DNA from: Devosia nitrariae
Lineage (GTDB): Bacteria > Pseudomonadota > Alphaproteobacteria > Rhizobiales > Devosiaceae
Length of the DNA: 64,000 nt
Assembly: GCF_030160115.1 (NCBI RefSeq)
Contig: NZ_BSNS01000011.1
Span: 310,001-374,000 of the forward strand
Direction: 5' to 3'
The notes beneath the pieces were generated by a model that saw only the letters and a list, made by a program, of their open reading frames with translations, was not told where the DNA came from and searched no databases. Below, piece by piece: positions 55,155 through 63,432 of this stretch; position 1 is the first letter of the stretch; the number at the start of each line of letters is the position of its first letter. The position numbers and the translations under genes are program-made.

Positions 55155-58100
55155 CTACTCGGCCGCGTCGCGTGAGACGACGGTCACTCCGTTCTCTTCC
55201 TTCTTGGTGAGCCCGGCATCCTTGGAGACGATGTAGCGCCTGGCCGCGTCGGCATCCTCCGGGATCTCAATGGTCATGCCGTCGAATCCTGCCGGCACCG
55301 CCTGGGCGGGCCTGCGGCCGAGGAGACCGCCGATCCAGCCGAACGCACCGGCAAAGACCCCGCCGATCGACTTGATCTGGCTCCAGATCACAGTCGGGGC
55401 CGTGACCATCACCGGCACCATGACCAGGGTCAGAGCCGTCGACACGAAGAGGCCGGAGACCAGCGCCGCCGACAGGTGGACGAACCACGAACCGGCGATG
55501 CCGCCCACCACAATCTCGCGGCGGATGAAGTCGAACTCGATATTGGCCCACATCGGGATGACGCCGAGCGCCGTCAGGAACGCGGTCAACAACACCGGCC
55601 GCACACGCTGGGAGGCGGTGATGAGCATCGCCTTGACCGATTCCACCCCTTCTTCACGGTGGTAGGAGTTGTAGGTGTCGATCAAGACGATACCGTTCTT
55701 GACCACGATGCCCGCCAGCGCCACGATACCGAGACCGGTCATGATCGCCGAGAAGCTCATGCCGGTGATCAGCATCCCCGCCAGAACGCCAGCAATCGAC
55801 ATGATCACCGTCGAGAGCGTCACCAGCACCTGGTAGAAGCTGTTGTACTCCAGCAGCAGCACCAGGAAGATGAGGAACATGGCCCCGCCGAACGCCTGCA
55901 TGATAAAGGCGTTGGCCTCTTCGGTCTGCTCTTCAGCGCCGCCATAGACGATGTTGACGCTCGAAGGGAAGTCCTGCTCGTTGACCCACTGGCGCACCTG
56001 CTCCACCCGGTCGGCCGCGTAGACGCCCTCGGGCAGGTTGGCAAGGCTCGCGGCAACGCCCATCACATAGACCTGGTTGCGCCGCTCGATATTGGCAACC
56101 TTGGGCACGGCCGTCCGCTCGATGAAGTTCGAAACGGGGACCAGGCCTTCGGACGTGGCGATCCGCAGGGTGTCGAGCACGGCGAACGAGCGCTCGTCGC
56201 GCGGCAGGCGCACCTTGATGTCGATCTCTTCACCCTCGTCGTTCCGATAGGTGCCGATCTCGACGCCGCCGGTCACCAGCTGGACATAGGGCGCCAGCTC
56301 CCGCACCCCGATGCCGTAGCGGCCGGCCTCGACGCGGTCGATGGTCACCTGCCAGTCGATGCCCGGTGACGGACGGTCGTCCTCGACGTCGACAGTATTC
56401 TCCACGTCGTTTTCGACATAGTCGCGCAGTGCGGTGACGACCGGAAGCAGGTCGTCATAGTTGGTGCTCTCGACACGCAGATTGATGTCTTTGCCCGCCG
56501 GCGGCCCGTTCTCCATGGCCTGCACCTGGATGTCGAGGCCAGAGATGTCGGCAACGCGCTCGCGGATGTCGGCAAAGATCTCGTCGGCTTTGACGCGATA
56601 GGCGTAGTCCATGAGCTCGAGCTGGAAATTGCCGATGGTGTCCGGCGGGGCGTTGGCGCTGGTTTCGCTGGCGCCGAACTGCATGATCACGTCCTTGATG
56701 CCGTGAACCTGCAGAAGCTCGTCCTCGACCTCGACCAGCATGTCGCGGATCTGTTCGGGCGAGTAGTTCCCGCGCCCGACGACGTAGACCGTGGCGAACT
56801 CCGGTTCGGATTCGGGGAAGGCCTCCGTACCGGTGGGGTTGGCGATATAGAGCCCGAATATGCCCACGATGATGCCGAAGCCGACGATGAGCGTCGGGAT
56901 CGGCCATTGCAGCAATACCTGCAGCGCCCGCACGTAAAAGCCCGTCAGGCCCCGCACCTTCTTGGTATCGAACTTGTCGGCATACATGACCGTGTCGGCG
57001 GCTTCCTTGCGCTTCGGATCCACATGGGTCGAAGCGATGATGCCGCCGATGACCGGCATGAAGATGAGCGCCGAGATGAGCGAGGCGCACATCACGACGA
57101 TCACGATGATCGGCAGGTAGCTCATGAACTTGCCGACAATCCCGGGCCAGAAGAGCAGGGGAACGAAGGCACCGAGCGTCGTCGCCGTCGCGCCGACCAC
57201 CGGTACGAACATCTTCTTGACCGCCATGATGAAGGCTTCCCGCTTGGGTATGCCCTCCTGGAGCTTGCGCTCGGCATATTCGACGACCACCACCGGATCG
57301 TCGACAAGCACGCCGACGGCGATCACCAGACCGAACATGATCATCATGTTGATGGTCATGCCGAGCGCCTGCACCACCAGGAACGCCAACATGAACGAGA
57401 TCGGGATCGACATGCCGATCATGATGGCCGGCCGCACGCCGAGGGTGGCGACACAGGTGATCAGCACCAATGCGATAGCGGTGAACACCGCCGCCTCGAG
57501 CGAGCGGAAGAGGGAGAGCGTCGAAACAGCCTGATCGAGGAAGAAGCTGTGCCCGATGCCGCTCGGCCAGTCACTGGTGTACGCTTCGGTGACGGCCCGG
57601 ACCTTGTCGGAGACGTCGATGATATTCGTTCCAAGCTTCTTGGAAACGCCGAGAATGATGGCCGGAGACCCGTTCACATTGGTATATTCGGTCGCATCCT
57701 CGAGCGTGCTCGTGATTGTGGCCACGTCGCCAAAGGTGACGACGGTGTCGCCGTCGGTCTTCAGCGGCAGGTTGATGATGTCCTGGGCATTGCTGATGAG
57801 GCCGGGCACCTCGATGTTGAACGAGCCCTGTCCGGTGTTGAGCGTGCCCCCGGGCACGACCATGTTGTTGCGCGCCAGCGCATCGAGCATCTGGCTCGCC
57901 GTCAACCCGTAAGCATCGAGCCGCAGCGGATCGACCCGTACCTCGAGCACCTCGTCGCGCGCGCCCGAGATCGTGACCTCGCGCACCTCGGGAATGTTCT
58001 CCAGCTCGTCTTGCAGATCCTCGGCCTGACGGACCAGTTCGCGCTCGGGCACGTCGCCGTAGACGGCGACCGAAATGATCGGATAGCCGACGACGTCGAC

Positions 58101-58493
58101 TTCGGTGACCGTCGGATCGTCTGCGTCCTCGGGCAATTCGCTGCGGATGGTGTCGAGCTTGGCTCGGACGTCCGAGAGTGCCTGGTCCTTGTTGAAGTTG
58201 ATGTCGAACTCGAGGAGCACGGACGCATGGCCGGTGGTCGAGGTCGAGGTCATGTTGACCAGGCCATCGAGGTCGGCCAACTCGTCCTCGGCCGGCTTGG
58301 CCAAAAGCGTTTCCGCGTCACGCGGCGAGACGCCCGTCTGGTTGATCGACACATAAAGGTAGGGAATGTCGATGGCCGGGAAGCTCTCCTTCGGTAGGGA
58401 GACGTAAGCCGCCCCACCGGCGAGCAGCAACAGCGCCATCACCGTCAGAACGACGCGCGGCATCCTGAGGACGCGTTCGAGAAAATCCATCAT
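55155..58493 (-). CDS. RND efflux transporter, inner-membrane subunit
   Basis: A 1112-residue HAE1-family proton-driven pump with twelve membrane helices: N-terminal helix MPRVVLTVMALLLLAGGAAYV, two large periplasmic loops, and the central helix cluster (IAVGVLVDDPVVVVEYAERK) with the paired aspartates of the proton relay. The second half repeats this layout (GIVVKNGIVLIDTYN). A C-terminal extension of about 75 charged residues follows the last helix. ATG 58493 overlaps the adaptor stop by 4 bases. An outer-membrane TolC-like partner is not encoded here. Confidence 0.93.
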   Translation of the reverse strand: MMDFLERVLRMPRVVLTVMALLLLAGGAAYVSLPKESFPAIDIPYLYVSINQTGVSPRDAETLLAKPAEDELADLDGLVNMTSTSTTGHASVLLEFDINFNKDQALSDVRAKLDTIRSELPEDADDPTVTEVDVVGYPIISVAVYGDVPERELVRQAEDLQDELENIPEVREVTISGARDEVLEVRVDPLRLDAYGLTASQMLDALARNNMVVPGGTLNTGQGSFNIEVPGLISNAQDIINLPLKTDGDTVVTFGDVATITSTLEDATEYTNVNGSPAIILGVSKKLGTNIIDVSDKVRAVTEAYTSDWPSGIGHSFFLDQAVSTLSLFRSLEAAVFTAIALVLITCVATLGVRPAIMIGMSIPISFMLAFLVVQALGMTINMMIMFGLVIAVGVLVDDPVVVVEYAERKLQEGIPKREAFIMAVKKMFVPVVGATATTLGAFVPLLFWPGIVGKFMSYLPIIVIVVMCASLISALIFMPVIGGIIASTHVDPKRKEAADTVMYADKFDTKKVRGLTGFYVRALQVLLQWPIPTLIVGFGIIVGIFGLYIANPTGTEAFPESEPEFATVYVVGRGNYSPEQIRDMLVEVEDELLQVHGIKDVIMQFGASETSANAPPDTIGNFQLELMDYAYRVKADEIFADIRERVADISGLDIQVQAMENGPPAGKDINLRVESTNYDDLLPVVTALRDYVENDVENTVDVEDDRPSPGIDWQVTIDRVEAGRYGIGVRELAPYVQLVTGGVEIGTYRNDEGEEIDIKVRLPRDERSFAVLDTLRIATSEGLVPVSNFIERTAVPKVANIERRNQVYVMGVAASLANLPEGVYAADRVEQVRQWVNEQDFPSSVNIVYGGAEEQTEEANAFIMQAFGGAMFLIFLVLLLEYNSFYQVLVTLSTVIMSIAGVLAGMLITGMSFSAIMTGLGIVALAGIVVKNGIVLIDTYNSYHREEGVESVKAMLITASQRVRPVLLTAFLTALGVIPMWANIEFDFIRREIVVGGIAGSWFVHLSAALVSGLFVSTALTLVMVPVMVTAPTVIWSQIKSIGGVFAGAFGWIGGLLGRRPAQAVPAGFDGMTIEIPEDADAARRYIVSKDAGLTKKEENGVTVVSRDAAE

Positions 58494-59758
58494 GATTGTG
58501 CACTTTCCGGCGTCTCAGTGCCATCGATGACGGTGGCTTTTACCGCCTGACCGGCGTTGACGAATTCCTGGCCCACGGTGATGACCTGGACGTGGTTCGG
58601 CAGCCCTGTCACCCATACGCCTTGACGCGTGTCGCTGACGATCGTGACCGGATAGAAGGCAACGACTCCGTCCTCGACGGTACGCACACCGAGGACCCCG
58701 TCGTCATCGAGCGTCAGCACCGACTGCGGCAGCAGGTGTCCGGGAGCGTCCCCTGCCTTGACGACCGCTTGGGCCGTCACGCCATCGCGAACGTCGCCAT
58801 CAGCGTTGGGGATCTCGATCTCGATCGGGAAGGCGCGGGTGGCCTCGTTGGAGGTTGAGGAGATGAAGCTGACCTTCCCCTCGAGCGTCTGGCCGGTGAC
58901 CGTCGTGATGGTGGCATCGAGGCCAAGCTTGGCAAGTCCGATATAGGCCTCGGGTACGGTGGCGGTGAACAGCATCGGGTCAAGCCGCACGATGGTCGCG
59001 CAGGTCGCCCCCTGGGCCAGCATTGTGCCTTCGTCGGCCAGGGGAGACTGGACCACGCCAGGCACCTTGGCCACGATCTCGGTTTTTTCCAGCTCGTCGC
59101 GGGCATTGTCGAGTGCGACTTCTGCCGAGCTCAACTGCGCCTGCGCCGACCGCAGGGCCACGGCAAACTGGTTCTGCGTGTTGGGAGCCGAAAGTCCACG
59201 CTCACGCAGTTGCGCATTGGTGTCGAAATCGAGCTGCGCCTGCTCGAGGCCGGCCTCGGCCTGGGCGAGTGCAGCCTCCGCCTGCGCGACCGCCGCCGCC
59301 CGCGTGCCCCGGTCGAGCGTGCACAGCAGGTCGCCTGCTGCGACCTCCTGGCCCTTGGTTACATGGACAGTTTCGAGGATGCCCGACGTCTCGGCGACGG
59401 CGGTGACGGTCGCCTTGGCCTGAGTGCGGCCTCGCAGCGGCACCTGGATCGGCATGGGCTGGGCATCGTAGATGGCGGTACGGACCGACTGCAGCGGTGC
59501 GCTCTCGCCATTCACCTGCTCGTTGCGCTGGGCAACCGTAAGGGCCGCGTCAGCGTTGGCGTGGTGCTCGGCAAGAACGCCGGCATCGCCGAGGCTCTCG
59601 GAAATCGGTCCGTGGTCCTCACCCTCGATGACGGAAATAATCGGCCGCACGCCTTCTTCCGGGCCATTTCCGCCCGTAACCAGTGTGCCGGTGGCCAGCC
59701 ACGCGCCTGCACCGAGCAGGATCAATAGCGCAAGGCCATAGGAAAATAGTGCACGCAT
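58490..59758 (-). CDS. RND efflux periplasmic adaptor (HlyD/MFP family)
   Basis: A 422-residue membrane-fusion protein. The N-terminal anchor is LFSYGLALLILLGAGAWLATG. The lipoyl half-motifs are ETSGILETVHVTKGQEVAAGDLL and VAKVPGVVQSPLADEG, flanking an alanine/glutamine-rich coiled-coil hairpin (about residues 165-240). A beta-barrel domain follows. ATG 59758 lies 13 bases after the PadR stop; the longer frame is not supported. It links the inner-membrane pump to an outer-membrane channel encoded elsewhere. Confidence 0.92.
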   Translation of the reverse strand: MRALFSYGLALLILLGAGAWLATGTLVTGGNGPEEGVRPIISVIEGEDHGPISESLGDAGVLAEHHANADAALTVAQRNEQVNGESAPLQSVRTAIYDAQPMPIQVPLRGRTQAKATVTAVAETSGILETVHVTKGQEVAAGDLLCTLDRGTRAAAVAQAEAALAQAEAGLEQAQLDFDTNAQLRERGLSAPNTQNQFAVALRSAQAQLSSAEVALDNARDELEKTEIVAKVPGVVQSPLADEGTMLAQGATCATIVRLDPMLFTATVPEAYIGLAKLGLDATITTVTGQTLEGKVSFISSTSNEATRAFPIEIEIPNADGDVRDGVTAQAVVKAGDAPGHLLPQSVLTLDDDGVLGVRTVEDGVVAFYPVTIVSDTRQGVWVTGLPNHVQVITVGQEFVNAGQAVKATVIDGTETPESAQS

Positions 59759-59771
59759 CGTAAGTCGCCCC

Positions 59772-60323
59772 TTATTCCGCTGCGTTTTTCTTGATCTGCT
59801 CGGGGCGCGCCAGCGCCACCAGTTCGTCCATGTGGGTACGCAGATGTGTCTCTGCAAGCTCCATAATCGCCAATCCGTAGTCGACGACCCATGCGTCGCC
59901 TTCGGTGCGACCGTCCGCCTCGGCAGCTTGCTTTATTTGACGGATATCTTCGCGAATCCGCTCCAGTTGCTCTTTGGCCCGCGCCTCGACCAGTTCGGGC
60001 GGCAGCAGGTGCGCAAAGCGCGCAAATAGGAGGAACGGACTGCGGAATACCTCTTCCTCGAGCGGCTCGTGCAGCGCATCGACGAAGGCGGCACGTCCCG
60101 CTTCGGTAATGGAATAGACCTTCTTGGCCGGCTTGCCTTCTTGCGGCTCCACCCGGCTCGTGACCAGCCCGTCGTCCTCGAGCTTGGCGAGCGCAGGATA
60201 GATCGAACCGTAGCTCGCTTCGACGAAATAGGAGCACTCGCCTTCGACGGACATGCGCCGAATCTCGTACCCCGTCGCCTCACGTTCGTAGAGAATCGAG
60301 AGACACAATGTCCTGACATTCAT
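59772..60323 (-). CDS. PadR-family transcriptional repressor of the RND operon
   Basis: A 183-residue regulator. The winged-helix domain has the segment CLSILYEREATGYEIRRM, then SYGSIYPALAKLEDDGLV as the recognition region, and GKPAKKVYSITEAGRAAF as the wing. A longer C-terminal helical dimerisation domain (PadR subfamily with DUF-type tail) follows. It is the first gene of the operon with adaptor and pump, 13 bases apart, so it is probably a ligand-relieved repressor of the whole set. A strong AT palindrome lies upstream. Confidence 0.9.
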   Translation of the reverse strand: MNVRTLCLSILYEREATGYEIRRMSVEGECSYFVEASYGSIYPALAKLEDDGLVTSRVEPQEGKPAKKVYSITEAGRAAFVDALHEPLEEEVFRSPFLLFARFAHLLPPELVEARAKEQLERIREDIRQIKQAAEADGRTEGDAWVVDYGLAIMELAETHLRTHMDELVALARPEQIKKNAAE

Positions 60324-60355
60324 GATAGGGCTCTCCGCCTGGCTATGCCCGGCTG

Positions 60356-60376
60356 ATATATATCGGCCCTATATAT
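60356..60376 (-). promoter_or_regulatory. Candidate PadR operator
   Basis: ATATATA (60356-60362) and TATATAT (60370-60376) form a perfect inverted repeat with a GC-rich 7-bp centre, 33 bases upstream of the padR-family start. It is the only AT-rich palindrome near and fits autorepression; it may also serve as the -10 region. Confidence 0.6.
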
Positions 60377-60477
60377 TCAATGTTCGGCGCGGCACAAGCC
60401 CGCTGAAGCAACTCATGCTGCAGATCAGCTAAGATCGTATCGCATGGCTGCCAGGAAAATTCAAAGCTGTCAGTGGA

Positions 60478-61317
60478 TTACGCGACGAGGCGCGACATTT
60501 CGGCAGCGGCGCGTATGGCAAGATCTTCGCTTGCGGCGGCAACGAAGAAGGGATTGAGGAATTTGAGGTCAGCCTTGCCGTAGCGCAGCGGCAGCCCGTC
60601 CATCGTCAGCACCGTGCCGCCCGCCGCCTCGAGCACTGCCTGGCCGGCCGCCGTGTCCCACTCGCAGGTCGGCGTGAAGCGCGGATAGATCTGGGCGTTG
60701 CCTTCGGCCAGCAAGCAGAACTTGAGGGAGGAGCCGACGGAGACGTCCTCGGTAACGTCGAGCGTTTCGCACAGCGGGGCGAGCGCCGCATGCCCGTGCG
60801 AGCGGCTGGCAACGATGCGCAACGGTCTGGAATCGTTGACTGAAATCCTGCGCATCTCGACGGGCGCGCCCGCGCTCGTCTCGCATGCTTGGGCGCCGTC
60901 CGGTCCGCCCAGATACGCGCGCCCCGTTGCCGGCACCAGCACCACGCCCAATACCGGCCGACCATCCTCGACGAGGGCGATGTTGACCGTGAATTCGCCG
61001 TTGCGCTTCAGGAACTCCTTGGTGCCGTCGAGCGGATCGACGACGAAATAGCGGCGTCCGAGCAGCGGTATACGGCCGGCGGCCACGCTCTCCTCGGCCA
61101 ACACCGGAATTTCGGTCGGCATCAGATGCTCGATGATCACCGCCTCGGCCCGCGCGTCCGCCTCGGTCACGGGCGAGCCGTCCGCTTTGGTTTCCGCGGC
61201 AAAAGGCCGCGCGTAGACGGTTTTGATGACGTCGGCGGCGGCGATGGCCGCGGTCAGCGACAGGTCGAGCAGGGCCGGAAGGTCGCTGTCGTCCAGGGCT
61301 TGGTCGAGGGCTGTCAT
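60478..61317 (-). CDS. cysQ: 3'(2'),5'-bisphosphate nucleotidase CysQ
   Basis: A 279-residue inositol-monophosphatase-superfamily enzyme that hydrolyses PAP to AMP, clearing the by-product of sulfate assimilation. The metal motifs are LAEESVA, FVVDPLDGTKEF and CEWDTAAGQAVL. DPLDGTKEF is the CysQ form rather than the DPIDGT/NF form common in inositol monophosphatases. Its ATG overlaps the nadC stop, so the two are coupled. Confidence 0.92.
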   Translation of the reverse strand: MTALDQALDDSDLPALLDLSLTAAIAAADVIKTVYARPFAAETKADGSPVTEADARAEAVIIEHLMPTEIPVLAEESVAAGRIPLLGRRYFVVDPLDGTKEFLKRNGEFTVNIALVEDGRPVLGVVLVPATGRAYLGGPDGAQACETSAGAPVEMRRISVNDSRPLRIVASRSHGHAALAPLCETLDVTEDVSVGSSLKFCLLAEGNAQIYPRFTPTCEWDTAAGQAVLEAAGGTVLTMDGLPLRYGKADLKFLNPFFVAAASEDLAIRAAAEMSRLVA

Positions 61318-62183
61318 GGCTGGATCGTCACATCTAACCCGAGGTCGAGGGGAGGGGCGGAGAGCGTGATCTGGCTTGTCGAGATGTAGTCGACGCCGGT
61401 TTCGGCGATCGCGCGCACCTGCTCGAGTTTGACCCCACCCGAAGCCTCGAGCTTGGCGCGACCGGCATTGATGGCGACAGCCCGGGTCAGGGTCTCGATG
61501 CTCATGTTGTCGAGCAGCACCGCACGCGCGCCTGCATCAAGAGCTTCCTTGAGCTCGGTGAGGGTCGTCACTTCGATCTCGATGGCAACGAGATGTCCGG
61601 CAAAGGCTTCCGCGGCCTTGATGGCGGCGGCGACGCCTCCGGCGACGGCGATGTGGTTGTCCTTGATAAGGATCGCATCGTCGAGCCCGAAGCGGTGGTT
61701 GGCGCCCCCGCCGCAACGCACGGCATATTTCTGGAAGGCGCGCAGCCCGGGCGTTGTCTTGCGCGTATCGCAGATGCGTGCGCCCGTGCCCGCGATGGCA
61801 TCGACGAAGGCGCGGGTGAGCGTTGCGATCCCGCAGAGCGGATTGAGGAAATTGAGCGCCACGCGCTCGGCCGACATCACCAGCCGGGCCGGACCGTAAA
61901 CATCGGCCACTGCGCCGCCAGCCGTCACCCGCTCACCGTCACGCAGGTGCGGCACGAAGTCGATGCCATCCCCAACAAGGCTGAAGGCCACGCGGGCGAG
62001 GTCCATGCCGGCGATAACGCCCGGCTCGCGCGCCGAGATCGTGGCGCTGGCTGACGCGCTCGGTGAAAGCACCGCCTGGCTGGTCAGGTCCCCCGCCAGT
62101 CCCAGGTCCTCGGCAAGCGCGGCCGTCACCGCGGCCTCGATAAGGTGGCGTGGCAGCTGGGCAGGGTAGGGCGAAGCGATCAT
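61314..62183 (-). CDS. nadC: Nicotinate-nucleotide pyrophosphorylase (carboxylating)
   Basis: A 289-residue quinolinate phosphoribosyltransferase of de novo NAD synthesis. The signature TRKTTPGLRAFQKYAVRCGGGANHR binds quinolinate and PRPP, split here into TRKTTPGLR and CGGGANHRFGLDD. KDNHIAVAGG and IEIEVTTL supply other active-site residues. ATG 62183 has AGGAC at about 7 bases; the TTG two codons upstream is less likely. nadA and nadB are not adjacent in this window; cysQ follows by overlap. Confidence 0.95.
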   Translation of the reverse strand: MIASPYPAQLPRHLIEAAVTAALAEDLGLAGDLTSQAVLSPSASASATISAREPGVIAGMDLARVAFSLVGDGIDFVPHLRDGERVTAGGAVADVYGPARLVMSAERVALNFLNPLCGIATLTRAFVDAIAGTGARICDTRKTTPGLRAFQKYAVRCGGGANHRFGLDDAILIKDNHIAVAGGVAAAIKAAEAFAGHLVAIEIEVTTLTELKEALDAGARAVLLDNMSIETLTRAVAINAGRAKLEASGGVKLEQVRAIAETGVDYISTSQITLSAPPLDLGLDVTIQP

Positions 62184-62295
62184 GGGCAAGTCCTGGCGCG
62201 TCCGGCGGGTTTACGCGCCCGAGCCTCCCGATGCAATGGCCCGCTCTGGGCGCATCTCATGGTGTTGCTGACCCAGGGACGCTTTCGACGATGTG

Positions 62296-62400
62296 CTAGG
62301 TGCACTTGACGGTGTCGTTTGGCGTCACGACGCACTTCGGCGCCGTCTGGCACCCGGCGAGGACGACCAAGATGAAGATCGCGAGGAGATGTTTCAGCAT
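62296..62400 (-). CDS. 34-residue lipoprotein
   Basis: A very short gene with a clear lipoprotein signal: MLKHLLAIFILVVLAGC, in which LAGC is the signal-peptidase II lipobox. After lipid attachment to Cys17 the mature peptide is only 18 residues (CQTAPKCVVTPNDTVKC then T) and has three cysteines in total. The ATG at 62400 has GGGGGTG just upstream. It stands alone in a 400-bp gap between nadC and the acetyltransferase gene. Such tiny lipoproteins occur as phage Rz1-like, entericidin-like or colicin-lysis types; which applies here is unknown. Confidence 0.7.
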   Translation of the reverse strand: MLKHLLAIFILVVLAGCQTAPKCVVTPNDTVKCT

Positions 62401-62583
62401 AATCACCCCCACCAACTGCGCACGACCTAGCCATCTAAGTGTCTCTTAGCGCGCCGCACCTCAAAGACAGGTCGTCACCTGGCTCGAGCAGGTGTCGACA
62501 GTCCAGCCAAGGATGCGCTCGCCGATTCCACACAGATACCCGCCGATGCGATAAGCAGACAGAGAGAGTAGGAGACGAGGCGT

Positions 62584-63423
62584 CTATGACGGCGCATGAT
62601 ACTCTGTCTCGGGCAGCCCGCCCTCTCGCCATTCGCTCACGGCATGATCGACCAGAACCCTTGAGGAGAGCAGCACGCAGTCGGCCGCGCCGACTCTGCC
62701 GGTTGCCGCCTTGCCCGAGGCCGCGAGCTGCGATCCGATGGGTACGAAGAGATCGGAATCCCCGACCGGCGGCGCACTGTACGGTACCCACCGCCGAACG
62801 CCGTCCACGAGTACCGGCGCCCCTCCGGCCTCGAGCGGGCGCTCGGGCCAGGCGCGATGCTCGGAGAGATGGAGAATCGTGCATCTGTCGAAGCCAACGC
62901 CGAGCAGCAGCACCTTGGCGTCAAGATCGTAAAGCCGCGCGAGTGGCGAGCGCTCGTCGAGGGGACTGTCGAGCGCGTGATCGCAGAGTATTCGCGAAGC
63001 CTCAGGCCCAAGCGCGGCGAATGAGCAATTCGGATGTTGGCTGCGCTCGACCTCTGGCCATGTGCGGAAGAGTTCGGCGATCTGTCCCATGCCATTGGTC
63101 GGCGTCTTCCTCGGATCGAAGGCCGGCATATTGGCGCGGATGATATCGACCCAGTCGGCCGGAACGGGCGGCGCACGCCAATTCGCCGGATCGGTAAGAC
63201 CGGCTGAATGTGCCGGCATCACCAGTGTGCCCTCGGGCCCAAGGACATCGAGAAGCGCCTGGATGACTGCAACCGGCCCACCGGCAATCCATCCGAGCGC
63301 GCTGAGCGAAGAATGGACGATGACCGTTTCGCCCGTTTTCAGGCCGAGACTGGCGAGATCGGCCGCAAGGCTCTCGCGAGTTCCCGGCTTATCCGTTCTG
63401 GCGATGAGATCGGCTTCCGACAT
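62584..63423 (-). CDS. AAC(3)-family N-acetyltransferase
   Basis: A 279-residue Antibiotic_NAT-family protein. Family landmarks are VIVHSSLSALGWIAGG at the N-terminus, GTLVMPAHS, the acceptor-side MPAFDPRKTPTNGMGQIAELFR, SQHPNCSFAA and HLSEHRA. Members acetylate the 3-amino group of 2-deoxystreptamine aminoglycosides, but many chromosomal homologs have other substrates. It lies 9 bases downstream of an AGE-family epimerase gene and may be co-transcribed with it, which would suggest an amino-sugar substrate rather than resistance. Confidence 0.88.
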   Translation of the reverse strand: MSEADLIARTDKPGTRESLAADLASLGLKTGETVIVHSSLSALGWIAGGPVAVIQALLDVLGPEGTLVMPAHSAGLTDPANWRAPPVPADWVDIIRANMPAFDPRKTPTNGMGQIAELFRTWPEVERSQHPNCSFAALGPEASRILCDHALDSPLDERSPLARLYDLDAKVLLLGVGFDRCTILHLSEHRAWPERPLEAGGAPVLVDGVRRWVPYSAPPVGDSDLFVPIGSQLAASGKAATGRVGAADCVLLSSRVLVDHAVSEWREGGLPETEYHAPS

Positions 63424-63432
63424 CGCCGGCGT

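Noticed and set aside
56703..58397. 564-codon plus-strand open frame opposite the RND pump
   Set aside because: Aspartate/histidine/arginine-rich antisense shadow of a clear HAE1 transporter.
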